DNA from: Cenococcum geophilum 1.58
Lineage: Eukaryota; Ascomycota; Dothideomycetes; Gloniales; Gloniaceae
Direction: 5' to 3'
Assembly: GCA_001692895.1 (NCBI GenBank)
Contig: KV748177.1
Span: 5,990,130 to 6,054,129 of the forward strand
Length of the DNA: 64,000 bases
Shown here piece by piece: positions 24,745 through 34,260 of this stretch. The notes under the pieces are model-generated. The model was given only the letters and a program-made list of their open reading frames with translations, had not been told where the DNA came from and searched no databases. Numbering within the stretch: the first letter of the stretch is position 1; the number at the start of each line of letters is the position of its first letter. A program made the translations under genes and the position numbers.

Positions 24745-25980
24745 TCAAAACGAAGGGGTTAAGAAGATGCCACTATTACTGCCGCTATTATTATTAGAAT
24801 TATTATTACCTTATGCCTTTCTAATAGCCCTAAAGGACAGGTTACGCTAGGCTTTTAAGTCTACGCCAGTCCCCTTTTCGCTACTAGCTTATATCCGCAG
24901 CATCTATACTAAAATAACCCTACTAACTTAATAGCGAATTAAAACGTGTAATCTACGCTCCGTTAGTAATTACTATTCGCAACGTATAAAGGTATATATA
25001 GGCTTAAACTTTATTACAAGATTAACGCCTATTAGGAAACTGCGATTAAGACCTAACTAACTAACCTAGCATATTTAGCCTCTAACAGGGCCATTATACT
25101 AAGCCTTCTTATTAAGGAGGTTAGTAGCAAAGTACCTCTACCCTTATTTCTTAGAGTTAGAGCTAGTGCTAATATATCCGTTTTCTAACCCAATTTTTCT
25201 AACCCAATTATACCAGCAAACTGGATCTTCCGTACTAGATCCTCTACGAGACTATAGTTCCTAGGGTTAGATAGGTAGAAGGCATGCCGTAATTCTACTA
25301 AGCATTAAAAGACACTCTAAGTAATAAGGGTATCTTTAAATCTCTCCCCTAGATCTAAGGAACTTCCTTAGTTATACTCTACCCTTACCTATAGCCGGAT
25401 ATTACAAACAATATAAGGGGGCAGATAGCGCAAGTAGATTAGGCAATCACACCCATATCTATCTCACTGCGCCCTTTTAGCTAATGCAGCTACCGCATAA
25501 AGTCCGTCTCCGTTAAGAGGTCAAATACGCGAATTTTTCTCCAGTATTTATTAGCTAAGAGTAAGATTATAACACTAGCTCCACTAAAAGCCAGGCTATG
25601 CTACTAAATAGGCCGTTTACCCCTAGATTCTGCCTTATAAGTCTTAGGTCTATATAAAGGATATTTCTATATAACCTATACCTCCTTAACTAAATAGGGG
25701 GCTAGATTAGACTAAAGCCCGGTAGCTTCTTTAATCGCAATATAATCCTCTAATCGTTAGGGAAGGGTAAGGTCTAGGTCTAGGTTAAAAAGGCGCTAAG
25801 GAGGGCGAGGGCTTCTAGCTTCTAGCGGCGCAGCTTTAACCAAGCTAAGTAACTAGCATTAGCCTATGGTTTCGCTAAGGACCCACTTTAGCATCCAGCT
25901 TCGCCTTCATTATAACGCTGTAATGCGACACTACCTAACGCGTCCTACAGCTCGCAGCAGCTATAACCCATATAATCCAT
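24745..25980 (-). pseudogene. Fossil gene of about 411 codons starting MDYMGYSCCEL
   Basis: From the ATG at 25,980 the minus strand keeps one frame for 411 codons to a TGA at 24,747-24,745, with only TAA/TAG inside. It opens with MDYMGYSCCELQDALGSVAL and QRYNEGEAGC, then YLAWLKLRR and KLEALALLSAFLT. It closes with IRKA, an Asn/Ser run and SGIFLTPSF. I checked the register line by line between 24,747 and 25,320 and at the N-terminus. I do not recognise the family. It is the best-delimited fossil in this block after the kinase. Confidence 0.5.
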
Positions 25981-26753
25981 TACTAGGCGGTTCTCAGTAT
26001 AGCTATTTATAGCTATTCCAACAAGGATTAAGTCGCATATTATAGTTACGTCTAAGACACTACTAGAGGCGGATGTAAAGAAGAGGATAAACAGAAATAT
26101 TATTTCGGTGCACTAATTAGTAGGGGACGTAGGGAGGAGAGGAGAGAGGAGAGAAGAAAGGAGAAATACGGTAGGACTAAAGCATACGTTAACACTAGAA
26201 GAGAGTATAAATGTGTCCTATAGAAAGAGCTAAAGAGTTATAGCGCTAGGTAATCATTAGTATAAAATATACGGAGATTAGGAAAGGTAGGTAGAGCACC
26301 TATATAGACGCTAAGGGGATAGAAAATGCCTTACGGCTAATAGCTAGAGTCTAAGGTGGCACGGTAGTAGGAAAGAAAAGAGGAGATAAAGCATAAGGGC
26401 AAAAGCAGCGAGGGAGAAGGCCTTTTATGGTTGAGGTTGAGGTTAGGTCTTAGCCAAACTGGGGTAGAAAAGCAAGCGCGCCTTGCCTGTAAAGGAACCT
26501 CCATTTCCTAATACGTGGTCTCCATCTTATTTTTTACTAAAAAAAAAAAAAAAGGGTTAAATTCTTAAGACTATCGGCATCCTTAATGCAGGCTTTATAT
26601 ATACTTATATTATTACTCTCTATAGCTAGGCCTATTTAGAACCACTACTCCTTATAATAACTGCACGTCTTTATATATTTAGCCTATAGTATACTCCTAA
26701 ACTTCTTAATTCGCTCCTAATTAACAGCTAAAATAGGTAGTAGGGCCATAGTC

Positions 26754-26890
26754 GGAGCTTACTAAGAGGGAGCTTGCTAAGAGGGAGCTTACTAAAAGGG
26801 AGCTTGCTAAGAGGGAGCTTACCGTAAGGGAGCTTACCATAAGGGAGCTTGCCGCGAGGGAGCTTACTATAAGGGAGCTTGCTATAAGGA
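26754..26890. repeat. 16-bp minisatellite (GGGAGCTTACTAAGAG)
   Basis: Eight to nine head-to-tail copies of ggagcttgctaagagg occur, with C/T and A/G variants such as taccgtaa and gccgcgag. A 19-bp pair (ggtattagcagtagggtag) follows at about 26,896-26,933. No coding sense is apparent. Confidence 0.85.
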
Positions 26891-27479
26891 AGGTGGTATT
26901 AGCAGTAGGGTAGGTATTAGCAGTAGAGTAGGTATAGGAGCTAGTTCCAGCAAGGACGCATTTAGGCTATTTGGAATGCCTCTTCTACTATATGGAGCTT
27001 TATCTATGGTATATAGCGGAGGAGTAGGCAAGTAAGCTTTACCCCGCCAATTAAGAATGCGGTGCTCCCGTTATATTGCCCTAATTGTCTTCCGCCATTA
27101 AGCTATTTTAGGGGTATCTTAACTGTTCTAGCCGCAAGGTGGGAAGATATTCTTAGTATCGTTTTTAGGTAAAGCTATTTACCAGCGCCTTATAGGACAA
27201 TTCTTAGTAGTAGAACCTAACTCTATAAGAGCTCTCCGCTTATTTAAAATGTATTTAGAGGCCTAGAAAAGTAAGTAGAAGTAGAAGTAATATATAGGGA
27301 AGACGCGCCTTTAACTAATATAACTAGCATAACTTTAAAAGCTTTTTTAAAGGGCCGTCTTTAATAAAGTTAAGGCGGGGCTTATGGATATAGCACTTGT
27401 TATACTTAATTACTATAGGATCTGCTATATTTATAATATATATAGTGGTATTAATAGAGGTGTTAACAAAAAGGTAGAG

Positions 27480-28609
27480 ATATTTTGACGTTTATAATAT
27501 TTTATTATTCATCACGTGGATTCTGCCATAGCTTACCGCGCGTAATATTTTTCCAGCTAATTAGCCGAGGCTCGGCCAATTAAAAGCTGGCTTGGCGGGA
27601 GTTTGAATTCTAGGACCCCTAACCCAAATATATAGACCACTTGTACCTCGGGTCAATAAGAGCTCGATCGCCTTCAAGGTGGCCTATGCACTGTCACGTG
27701 CACGTCGCCAAGCTCAAAGAGACTGCCCCCCTACCAATAGATTCCTATTATAAAAAAGTAATCAATTATAGAGGAGACTAGTCTAACTCGACTTATTAGC
27801 TTATTAGGTTAAATAGGTATTATTAGGGAGTTAAATATACAGGAGAGAGTGTCTCTCATACAAAATTGCGAAAATTAAAGTTAAGCGCCATAGAGTTCCG
27901 CACCAAAGGCCCTCAGACGGCAGGGTAAACTTAAGGTTGGTAGATAGCTGATTGGTTAAAAGAAAGTGGCGTTTATTTAGGCGGAGACTAGTGACACTTT
28001 AGTATTAGTGAGTGCGCCTTAAGTTCTGCCCTTGCCGGCTGAGTCGCTTACTGAGATAACTCACCACCCGTTTCTTACTCATATGTCTTACATTATGTGT
28101 CTCACTACCTATTTCCATTACCTATTGCCGACTGTAAGCGCAGTCTTCCTGCCACCATTTCATGTATATATACCACTTGATCTCCATAGATTTGCAATCA
28201 AGTCGCTCGTTCAATACCCACACACTGCAAAAGCTTACACTACCCATCCTTGCCGCGGACTTCATTTGAATCTAGATGATCCAACACACCCGTAGGATTC
28301 AATCAAGCTGTCTGGATCGGGACGCTTGAGAGTTTGAACGGAGAACTATCTCCAAAGATTAATTCGGGTCTCTTACGCGGCAATGGCGTTCCAAAAGCGC
28401 TCACGAACTAAGAGCATCGGAGAGAACGAGTGATCCCATTTCTTTCTATATAAACCAAGCAGATATTAAACCAAGCAAATATTAAACAAAAGTTAAAAAC
28501 GCCGGCAGAAAATGCACCAAACCGTCGCTATGCAATACAACCCAACCAAATGCCCACCTCCTACCCCATTTATTCCAGTTCAGTCCATCCATTCGACAAG
28601 ACCAATCAC
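27480..28609. other. Boundary of block A and intergenic DNA
   Basis: Composition rises to normal at about 27,480-27,540 (gacgtttataatattttatt, then cacgtggattctgccat), with a brief AT-rich return at 27,735-27,880. From 27,890 on it is ordinary intergenic DNA, the 3' side of the secreted-protein gene. A possible short frame at 28,032 starts with TTG and has no coding features. I see no gene here. Confidence 0.6.
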
Positions 28610-29359
28610 TTAAGCGGCCGGAGCCGCCTTGAAGGCAGGGTCGCAAACAATCGCAAACACCTCGCTCTCAACCGGGTCCAAGAAAGTCCAAGCACCCTTC
28701 CCAGCATCCGAGAACGTGGTATCGATATTCTGGTTCCTCTTGGCTACAATCGAGTTACCCCGCGCATCGAGAAGCTGGCACCTGAGATCCTGGTTCTCGA
28801 TCAAAGCGCCGACCTTGAGCTCGATGGTGTCGTACGGGCCGGATGAGGCGACTGGAGGCTGGACTTCGCGCTTCGCCCCGCCGAGCAGGAACGGAGTCTG
28901 CGTTGCGAGCTCATCCGGGCCGCTCAGCATGACAACGATGTCGTTGGCATCGGCGCCGATGGCCGCAAAAGTAGGGTCGCAGATGATGGCGCTGACGACG
29001 CTCTCTTGTCTGAATTTCCACGCGCCTTTGTCGGCATCCGCGAACGTGATATCAACATTTAGGTCGCGCAGCAAGACGATAGGCTTGTCCTCTTCATCGA
29101 GAATCTGGCAGCGTAGATTTTGCATCTGGACACCCTTGCCGAGGGAAAGTTCGACGGTCTGGAAGGGCCCAGAGGAGCCGACGGGGGCTTGGACTTCTCG
29201 CTGGCCGAACTGGACTTTCTGGAAGGCGGTCTGGGTGGCAAGTTCGGAGGCGCCCGCGAGGGTGATTCTGACGGATGTGTCGTTGGATCGGGAGCCAGTG
29301 GGGATGGCGAGCGCGCCGACGGCGGAGAGGGCGGAGAGGAGGAAGGTGGAGTATTGCAT
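28610..29359 (-). CDS. Small secreted protein with two tandem homologous modules
   Basis: A single-exon gene for 249 residues. Residues 1-19 (MQYSTFLLSALSAVGALAI) form a clear signal peptide, so the product should enter the secretory pathway. The rest is an internal duplication. Module 1 (about 29-133) and module 2 (about 142-245) share ELATQTxF, REVQ(A/P)PVxSSGP, (Q/D)NLRCQ-like or QDLRCQLLD, a (V/I)DxTF(A/S)DAxKGAW segment and ICDPxF or VCDPAF. Each module has exactly two cysteines (84 and 127; 194 and 239), so one disulfide per module is likely. There are no transmembrane segments, GPI signal or catalytic motif that I can see. It could be a cell-wall or effector-like secreted protein, but function is unknown. 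The ATG is followed directly by the signal peptide, and a TATA box lies about 177 bp upstream. Composition is GC-rich and RIP-free. The gene stands alone, with block A 1 kb away. Confidence 0.9.
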   Translation of the reverse strand: MQYSTFLLSALSAVGALAIPTGSRSNDTSVRITLAGASELATQTAFQKVQFGQREVQAPVGSSGPFQTVELSLGKGVQMQNLRCQILDEEDKPIVLLRDLNVDITFADADKGAWKFRQESVVSAIICDPTFAAIGADANDIVVMLSGPDELATQTPFLLGGAKREVQPPVASSGPYDTIELKVGALIENQDLRCQLLDARGNSIVAKRNQNIDTTFSDAGKGAWTFLDPVESEVFAIVCDPAFKAAPAA

Positions 29360-29535
29360 TTTGAGGATTATGGTGGGAATTAGGTGGAGTTTTTGAATTA
29401 GCGATTGGAGAGAAGGGAAGTTAGGAAATAAACAACAAAGACAACAAATAAATAAAAGAGAAAGAGTGATTGAGGTTTTGTGGTTTTGTAGTGAGATGCT
29501 AGGAGATGGTTCTCTAAGTCTGGTGAGTATGAGGT

Positions 29536-29543
29536 CTTATATA
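29536..29543 (-). promoter_or_regulatory. TATA box of the secreted-protein gene
   Basis: On the minus strand the sequence reads TATATAAG, about 177 bp upstream of the start codon at 29,359. It is followed by a pyrimidine/purine-rich leader with runs such as caacaaagacaacaaataaa on the plus strand. Position and sequence fit a core promoter for the gene at 28,610-29,359. Confidence 0.5.
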
Positions 29544-29676
29544 GTCATTGCTAGAAGCAACGTCATTTTCTCCTGGGGTTTATTAAGATTATTCGAATCT
29601 GGTGGTTCCTAGAATAGATATTCTTCATAATAATACGCTTAGTGTATCGTTTATCGTGTTCTTGGCTGCTGACTCC

Positions 29677-30337
29677 ATCCCTTCCCACGCTGGCTCAACT
29701 GAAGGCTTGGCTCTGATGCTGATGGGCTTGGCGCCAAGCTGTGGACGCCAGCTTGGGAAGCTCACTGCATGGGTGGTAAAGAAACTAAGAGGAGAGGATA
29801 AGCTTAAATCTTTGAAACGTAAAATTAGCACTTAGTTCAAGTTAACCAAGATTCCTACTCCGAGGCGTAGCAAGCCCTAGTCAAGCTTTCTAAATTCTGC
29901 CCGGGGCACGACGGATGGTTCCGCGCAGCTCGGCCTCCGGTCAGCAGTCGGTCAGTTGGATAGGTCTAAAGGACCTACACCCGCCACACTTGCCACATGT
30001 TGAGGCGTATCATAAACCATCCTGCTCAGTGACAGTTTGGTAACATGCATATTCCTACAAAACTTCAATGACACTTACGCAACCTTTGTTTCTGTTTAAT
30101 TTTAGAGATTTTATTTTAGATACAAGAATCTCTAAATTCCTAGATATCCGTCTGTGGATCCCTATAATAGCGTTGGATGGTGCTTATGAACTCTATCCCT
30201 TCCTACGCTGGTTTGCGTCCACGCATATCGAATAAGGGTTTGGCCAATCATAGACTCTCGTTCGCCTAAGAGCTTGGCGTTGATACTAATGTTCATTAGC
30301 TTGGCGCCAAGCTGTGGACGCCAGCGTGGGAAGGGAT
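29677..30337. mobile_element. Non-autonomous terminal-inverted-repeat element or pair of MITEs
   Basis: The ends are a perfect 17-bp inverted repeat: ATCCCTTCCCACGCTGG at 29,677-29,693 and its reverse complement at 30,321-30,337. Inside, a 35-bp segment starting with the palindrome GCTTGGCGCCAAGC is present at 29,726-29,760 and again at 30,299-30,333 with one mismatch. A further left-end copy (TATCCCTTCCTACGCTGG) is at 30,194-30,211. This can be read as one 661-bp element with subterminal repeats, or as two MITEs (29,677-29,760 and 30,194-30,338). The second has a perfect 10-bp TATCCCTTCC / GGAAGGGATA pair whose TA ends could be a Tc1/mariner-type TA target site. No transposase is encoded. 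The two short frames at 29,602-29,835 are produced by these repeats. Confidence 0.7.
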
Positions 30338-30690
30338 AAGCACTGAATAAGGCTAAGGCTTCGTGACCAAGCCCGCTATATCAGTCCCTGGAGTTCACCA
30401 TCGGATGGGGGCCCCGCTTACCAATTTTATCGCCCATGCCGAGTGGCGGAGCCCGCAAATCTCGACCTGGTATTGACCGCTCGGCTGAGCGCCCCCTTCC
30501 GTAGAGAAAGGGTGAATGGGTCGGCATAGTGACTCTGCGCGGACCTTTTACTTTTTCTGATTTCCACCTCCTAGAGAGCAGCTAGCCTGTGCCGTCGTCC
30601 CTGGGGAAGGGATAAGGTGGCAGGTGGTCGCACTGTACACAGGTCCTTCGCGTCGCGGGGGGGGGGGGATGGTGGAGGAATTAATCAATA
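30338..30690. other. Intergenic DNA with a G homopolymer
   Basis: No gene is seen. A run of about 13 G at 30,656-30,668 may be a sequencing or assembly weak point. The sequence has normal composition. Confidence 0.5.
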
Positions 30691-30691
30691 G

Positions 30692-30952
30692 CGCTATATT
30701 TTGGGAGAGTACTCGAAAACCCAAGGAGATGCTGTGAATGCTAGGTTTAGATTCTTCGTACACCCAGACAACAAGCTCGTCGTCGGTCTATATAAGGGCA
30801 TGNGGTTTACCGACGCGGGGAGAGTAACGCTAGCGGAAGGCTTCGTAGCAAATGGAGATTCTAATTTAATACCCGCGGATTCAGCAGATACAGAAGAGCG
30901 CAGGATGCGGTGGCACCGACGGATAGGGCTTGCTATGGAACGGGTTGTGTAG
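30692..30952 (+). pseudogene. Possible terminal exon of a broken gene
   Basis: A plus-strand frame of about 85 codons reads FFVHPDNKLVVGLYKG, then FTDAGRVTLAEGFVANGD and ERRMRWHRRIGLAMERVV before a TAG. It has no ATG at its start but is preceded by attaatcaatag, a usable intron acceptor. The codon choice looks like that of the islands. One N at 30,803 lies inside. The rest of the gene is not visible upstream, so this may be a relic or a chance frame. I do not recognise the protein. Confidence 0.25.
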
Positions 30953-31243
30953 CAGTTTACGACACAATGACAAGCGAATGATGCAACGAGACAGAAGGTG
31001 AATAGAGTAGTTTCATTCAAGAAAAAAAGACAAGAGAACTCCATAAGTGTCTCTCGGCCGTTTCTATGTTTAAACTCATCAATTGTATTAACTTCCATGT
31101 CTGAAAGTGCTTGAGGATACCTTGAAAGAACCCTGCGACTTTCCAACGGTAGGTGCATTTCTTCACTGATAATTTGTTGAAAGCTCACCTGTACTCCAGA
31201 AGGACACCCAGAAATAGAGCCTGCTATCCCAGACTGTTTGGAA

Positions 31244-32215
31244 TTAATAGAAAGCTTGCCCGTGCGCCAGGATGTGTTCGAATTGCACTCTTCGCTGCCC
31301 ATGTATGGTGTTCTCCTCCGGCTCCGTTCCTGACTCCAGAAAATGTTCCTCTATGTCCACATTTGCTTGGCCGAGCAAATTCCAGAAGCCCTGCAGTGTG
31401 TTCATCTGCAGCCCCAGGCTCTCTTGATCACGTAGAGAGTCATACCACCGAACGTGCACCTTGTTCAATCTTGGTGCCTTCTTCAGTACTTCCTCAGTCT
31501 TCTGTGCGCGCTGACATAGCATGGCTTGGAAAATGGACTCAATAGCTTCACTCGCCCGCAGCCATTCGGTGTCCCATGTGAAGATAAGCTCGAATTTCCT
31601 GATTGGCTCTGTGGGCGAGAAGGCCGAGTCGGCAAGCTGGTCCATAATCTCTTCAAAAAATGTAACATGTTCGAAGCCGGCAGTGACATCGATGCGGAGA
31701 GTCACACAGTCGTAGTAGTATGCTATGGCTTCAGCATGGAGCTGCCTGCACACTTGGAGCAGAGACATGGGTGGTGGACAATGAGTCAATGAGAAGATGC
31801 TCGGGATGTGGCGCCACTTGTGGGAGACGACGGGTGGTGGTGGAGCGGTTCTACTAGTTGTGGTAGTATTGATGATGTTCGTAGTATTGCCATTACCAGC
31901 ATCCTCTTCTTGGTCTATATCTACATCCTCGTCTTCACTTTCGCCTTCATCCTCACCCTCTTTATCCGCATCTTCTTCATTGTCAACTTGAATAGCCGCG
32001 GTCGCTGCAGCAATGCTAGCTGCATGTTGGGCGGTAAGCTGTGCAATCTCCTTCTTCTCAAACCAATTCTTGAGAAGGTTGGCTGGGCCTTCATCGCGTT
32101 CGGACAGGTAGCCGAAGATTCTATGGCGCAGTTCGAGGGGAATACCCAAGAGGGTAGCATCTGCTGGCTGGGTCATGTTGGGTTCGACTTCTGCTGGCGG
32201 GGCCATGGATGCCAT
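31244..32215 (-). CDS. F-box/2EXR-like protein
   Basis: The predicted product is 323 residues, taking the first ATG (32,215; MASMAPPAEV); the frame extends upstream only to a TTG. Near the N-terminus, DATLLGIPLELRHRIFGYL has the form of the F-box-like helix that opens many Pezizomycotina proteins of the F-box/2EXR group. An acidic, disordered linker follows (about 79-108, EDEGESEDEDVDIDQEEDAG) and then a Pro/Thr-rich stretch. Next is the second conserved signature, SLLQVCRQLHAEAIAYYYD, and a C-terminal half with KAPRLNKVHVRWYDSLRD. Proteins with a true F-box recruit substrates to SCF ubiquitin ligases, but many members of this group have no tested role. No intron is needed. A second frame upstream (ATG at 32,519, MAFTPQSNLADAEVDQIPP) could be an extra 5' exon or a uORF, since no clear splice pair joins it. 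The C-terminus (GQAFY) looks complete. Confidence 0.72.
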   Translation of the reverse strand: MASMAPPAEVEPNMTQPADATLLGIPLELRHRIFGYLSERDEGPANLLKNWFEKKEIAQLTAQHAASIAAATAAIQVDNEEDADKEGEDEGESEDEDVDIDQEEDAGNGNTTNIINTTTTSRTAPPPPVVSHKWRHIPSIFSLTHCPPPMSLLQVCRQLHAEAIAYYYDCVTLRIDVTAGFEHVTFFEEIMDQLADSAFSPTEPIRKFELIFTWDTEWLRASEAIESIFQAMLCQRAQKTEEVLKKAPRLNKVHVRWYDSLRDQESLGLQMNTLQGFWNLLGQANVDIEEHFLESGTEPEENTIHGQRRVQFEHILAHGQAFY

Positions 32216-32939
32216 TTGTTGCGGTATAATTTTTGAAAAATGCGACACCGATGTCAAGAGTCGAATAACAGCGAAGATATGCGGTGGGTTCAGGCAGGCA
32301 GTGAGGTAGCAGTAAGGTAGGAAAGTGGGGTTTCGGAAGCTTCACTCGCAAGGCTTCGTGTCTGCCTTGTCTAACACGGCCACCACAAGGCCACCACAAA
32401 CCGGAGTGAAGTACGGCTGAAACTTTGACAAGGAATGGTGTTCCAGAGACAGCATCGGCGCTGGGAGGTATTTGATCTACTTCGGCGTCTGCTAAATTGC
32501 TTTGTGGGGTGAAGGCCATCTCTCAATGATTCGAAGAAAGTTAATGTTTAAAGCTTGCGTGACATGGATATGGTAACCCCAGGGCACGCGATAATCGCAA
32601 AGCTAGATTCCTCGAAAGGTTAAGGCTGAAATCCCTCCCGAGGTCCGTGCGGCTTGGTTGTACGCTTCGCACCGACCGCTGCACCGCCACAACCTACACA
32701 ACTTATTGCTGTACCAGTCTGAGTATGATTGGAACCAGACTGTCGTTCCTTGGGGTGCATCAGCCTTGATCACGTTGACTATTTTCACCTCGCGTTGATC
32801 ATTAGCATGATGCAAACTCCAATACCAAAGCGTGCCTAGTGGGAACTGACGGGCAGTCGAGATCTGCCCTTTTCAGGAACCAGCGGCTTTCTTTCTCTCA
32901 TCTTTTATTTACCCCAATTCCCTCAGCATACCCTTCTCG
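32216..32939. promoter_or_regulatory. Divergent intergenic region
   Basis: This lies between the F-box-like gene (-) and the transcription-factor pseudogene (+). It includes the minus-strand frame beginning at ATG 32,519, which may be a 5' exon or uORF. Pyrimidine-rich sequence (cggctttctttctctcatct) precedes the ATG at 32,940, as is common upstream of fungal start codons. No specific operator was recognised. Confidence 0.4.
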
Positions 32940-33790
32940 ATGAAGCGCCGAATACCTATCAACTATGAGCCCTGTCAGTCGGGGAAAACAGGCCGTACTC
33001 GCAACCCCCCTCCAGGCCCTTGTGAGACTTGTGTCCGGCGTGTTTATTTGAGGCGATCTGCTCAGACTTTACCCGAGCAAAATACAACTCAGGTCAGCAA
33101 CGACGAGCTATTAGCGCGAATTCAGACACTGGAAGATATGCTCCGTGGACGTAACGATGGCCTCTCTTCCCACGCCGCTGCCCCTCAAGGTTGCCTTACG
33201 CCAATGACTTTGGGAACGAATGCTCGTCGTTACCAGTCTCATTCCAGCGAGTCTACCACGGTTCCCACGTTATCATCCCTGAGTCCTTCAGCCCGATTGG
33301 GACACTCCATGTTTCTAAAACTGGACATGTGCGCTACCACCCTGGTGCTTCCCAGTGGAGCTCAGTTTTTGATGAATCACCTCTAGCGGAATATGTAAAA
33401 GATTTCAAAGATCTTCTAGCGATGACCTGAGCCGTTTTCCTTATTGCTCGTCTACAAAGCAGACAACCAACGGCTCATCGCCACTTTGCCCCCCGTTCGG
33501 CAGTGCAACGAGCTGAGAGACGTGTTCTTGGAAGTATTCTCTCCGGTAAGGCTTCATTAACGGTTCTCTTTCAACCGGAGCGTACTCTGATAAGGAACAA
33601 CAGCACTTCCATATTATACACGAGCCTACATTTCACGCAGATTGCACCTGCCCTCAAGACGACCCTGAATCTACGTGTCTTAGCCGGCCGACTTTGTTGT
33701 TTGTTGTCATGGGCATAGTTGTCACTGCTGTTGATGATAAAAGCTCTTTGCCGCGCGATTTGGGAAGACCCAGCGATGGCAATAATCAAA
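32940..33790 (+). pseudogene. Decayed Zn(II)2Cys6 transcription factor, truncated
   Basis: The ATG at 32,940 opens MKRRIPINYEPCQSGKTGR and PGPCETCVRR, a binuclear zinc-cluster domain. Only three of six cysteines survive (12, 28, 31): the first is Tyr (a G-to-A change), the third is Arg, and the segment carrying the sixth is deleted before VYLRRSAQTLPEQNTTQ. A linker follows (SNDELLARIQTLEDMLRGRN). Further conserved pieces lie in other phases: GTLHVSKTGHVRYHPGASQW (phase of 33,191), DDLSRFPYCSSTK, and RLIATLPPVRQCNELRDVFL with EVFSP (phase of 33,480). These need at least three indels. Then a canonical 58-bp intron (33,546-33,603; gtaagg, ctgat, acag) joins to HFHIIHEPTFHAD and LLFVVMGIVVTAVDD, the start of the fungal-specific regulatory domain. 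The gene stops being recognisable at about 33,790, where block B begins, so most of the C-terminal domain is lost. Confidence 0.85.
33546..33603 (+). other. Relic intron in the transcription-factor pseudogene
   Basis: GTAAGG donor, CTGAT branch-like motif, CAG acceptor, 58 bp. Removing it restores the phase between EVFSP and HFHIIHEPTF, so this shift is splicing and not damage. Confidence 0.75.
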
Positions 33791-34260
33791 TAATCATAAT
33801 CACCGACTCTGATTCTAATCGATTACATTAATTATATAATAGCCTCTATATTAAGTGCTATATCTACTGTTATAAAGCCTCCTAATTTAACTACCTTACG
33901 AATCTAGCTCTTTAAGTACTCCGTTTATTCTACTACCGTTACTCTAAGCCTTAAACGCTCCTATAATATTATATAATATACGCTTAAAAAAAGTCGTTCG
34001 GACTTAGCCGATACAGCTAGTATAAGGAGGATATTAATAGCTATACGTAAAAGACGCAGATAGAGGCTTTATTAAGACGGTTTAAGCTATTAGCTAAGGG
34101 AATTATTAGCGGTTAATTATAGAGGCGTTACCTATGAAATTAACGCTAGGAATACTAAAATAGTACTTATATTAATAAAGTGGAGCTTTATAAAATCGGC
34201 CTCTATACCTATAAGGTGAGGATATAAATTGGGAGTCCAATTAATAGAATAACAGAGTAT

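Larger units (their letters stand above)
1..27480. other. AT-rich RIP-affected block A
   Basis: The whole stretch is dominated by TA-containing words (cta, tag, tat, taa), is short of CA and TG and still holds many CG dinucleotides. That is the pattern left by CpA-to-TpA repeat-induced point mutation. There are no intact genes. Short open frames inside it mostly begin at TTG or GTG and are remnants. Stretches not listed separately below (for example 800-2,800, 13,600-14,500 and 21,400-23,250) hold only AT-rich sequence in which I see nothing identifiable. Confidence 0.85.

Noticed and set aside
1-27480. Captain gene of a Starship-type giant element
   Set aside because: I looked for tyrosine-recombinase-like text in the fossil frames and found none I could recognise; the idea remains open but unsupported.
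28032-28295. 87-codon plus-strand frame in the intergenic region
   Set aside because: Starts with TTG, has no upstream splice support and shows no recognisable composition or motif.
29059-29383. Two further frames within the secreted-protein locus (29,059-29,241 - and 29,120-29,383 +)
   Set aside because: Gly/Ser/Pro-biased shadows of the real frame, with no coding features.
28629-29396. 255-codon plus-strand frame opposite the secreted-protein gene
   Set aside because: Antisense shadow of the minus-strand gene; no signal peptide or domain, while the minus frame has both and a duplicated module.
29602-29835. Overlapping short frames on both strands
   Set aside because: They lie on the inverted-repeat element and owe their openness to its GC-rich palindromes.
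30694-31302. 202-codon minus-strand frame after the F-box-like gene
   Set aside because: Overlaps the gene end in another phase, contains an N and lacks conserved features; probably a shadow plus 3' sequence.
31797-32236. Plus-strand Ser/Val-rich frames opposite the acidic linker
   Set aside because: Antisense of the GAA/GAT-rich linker of the F-box-like gene.
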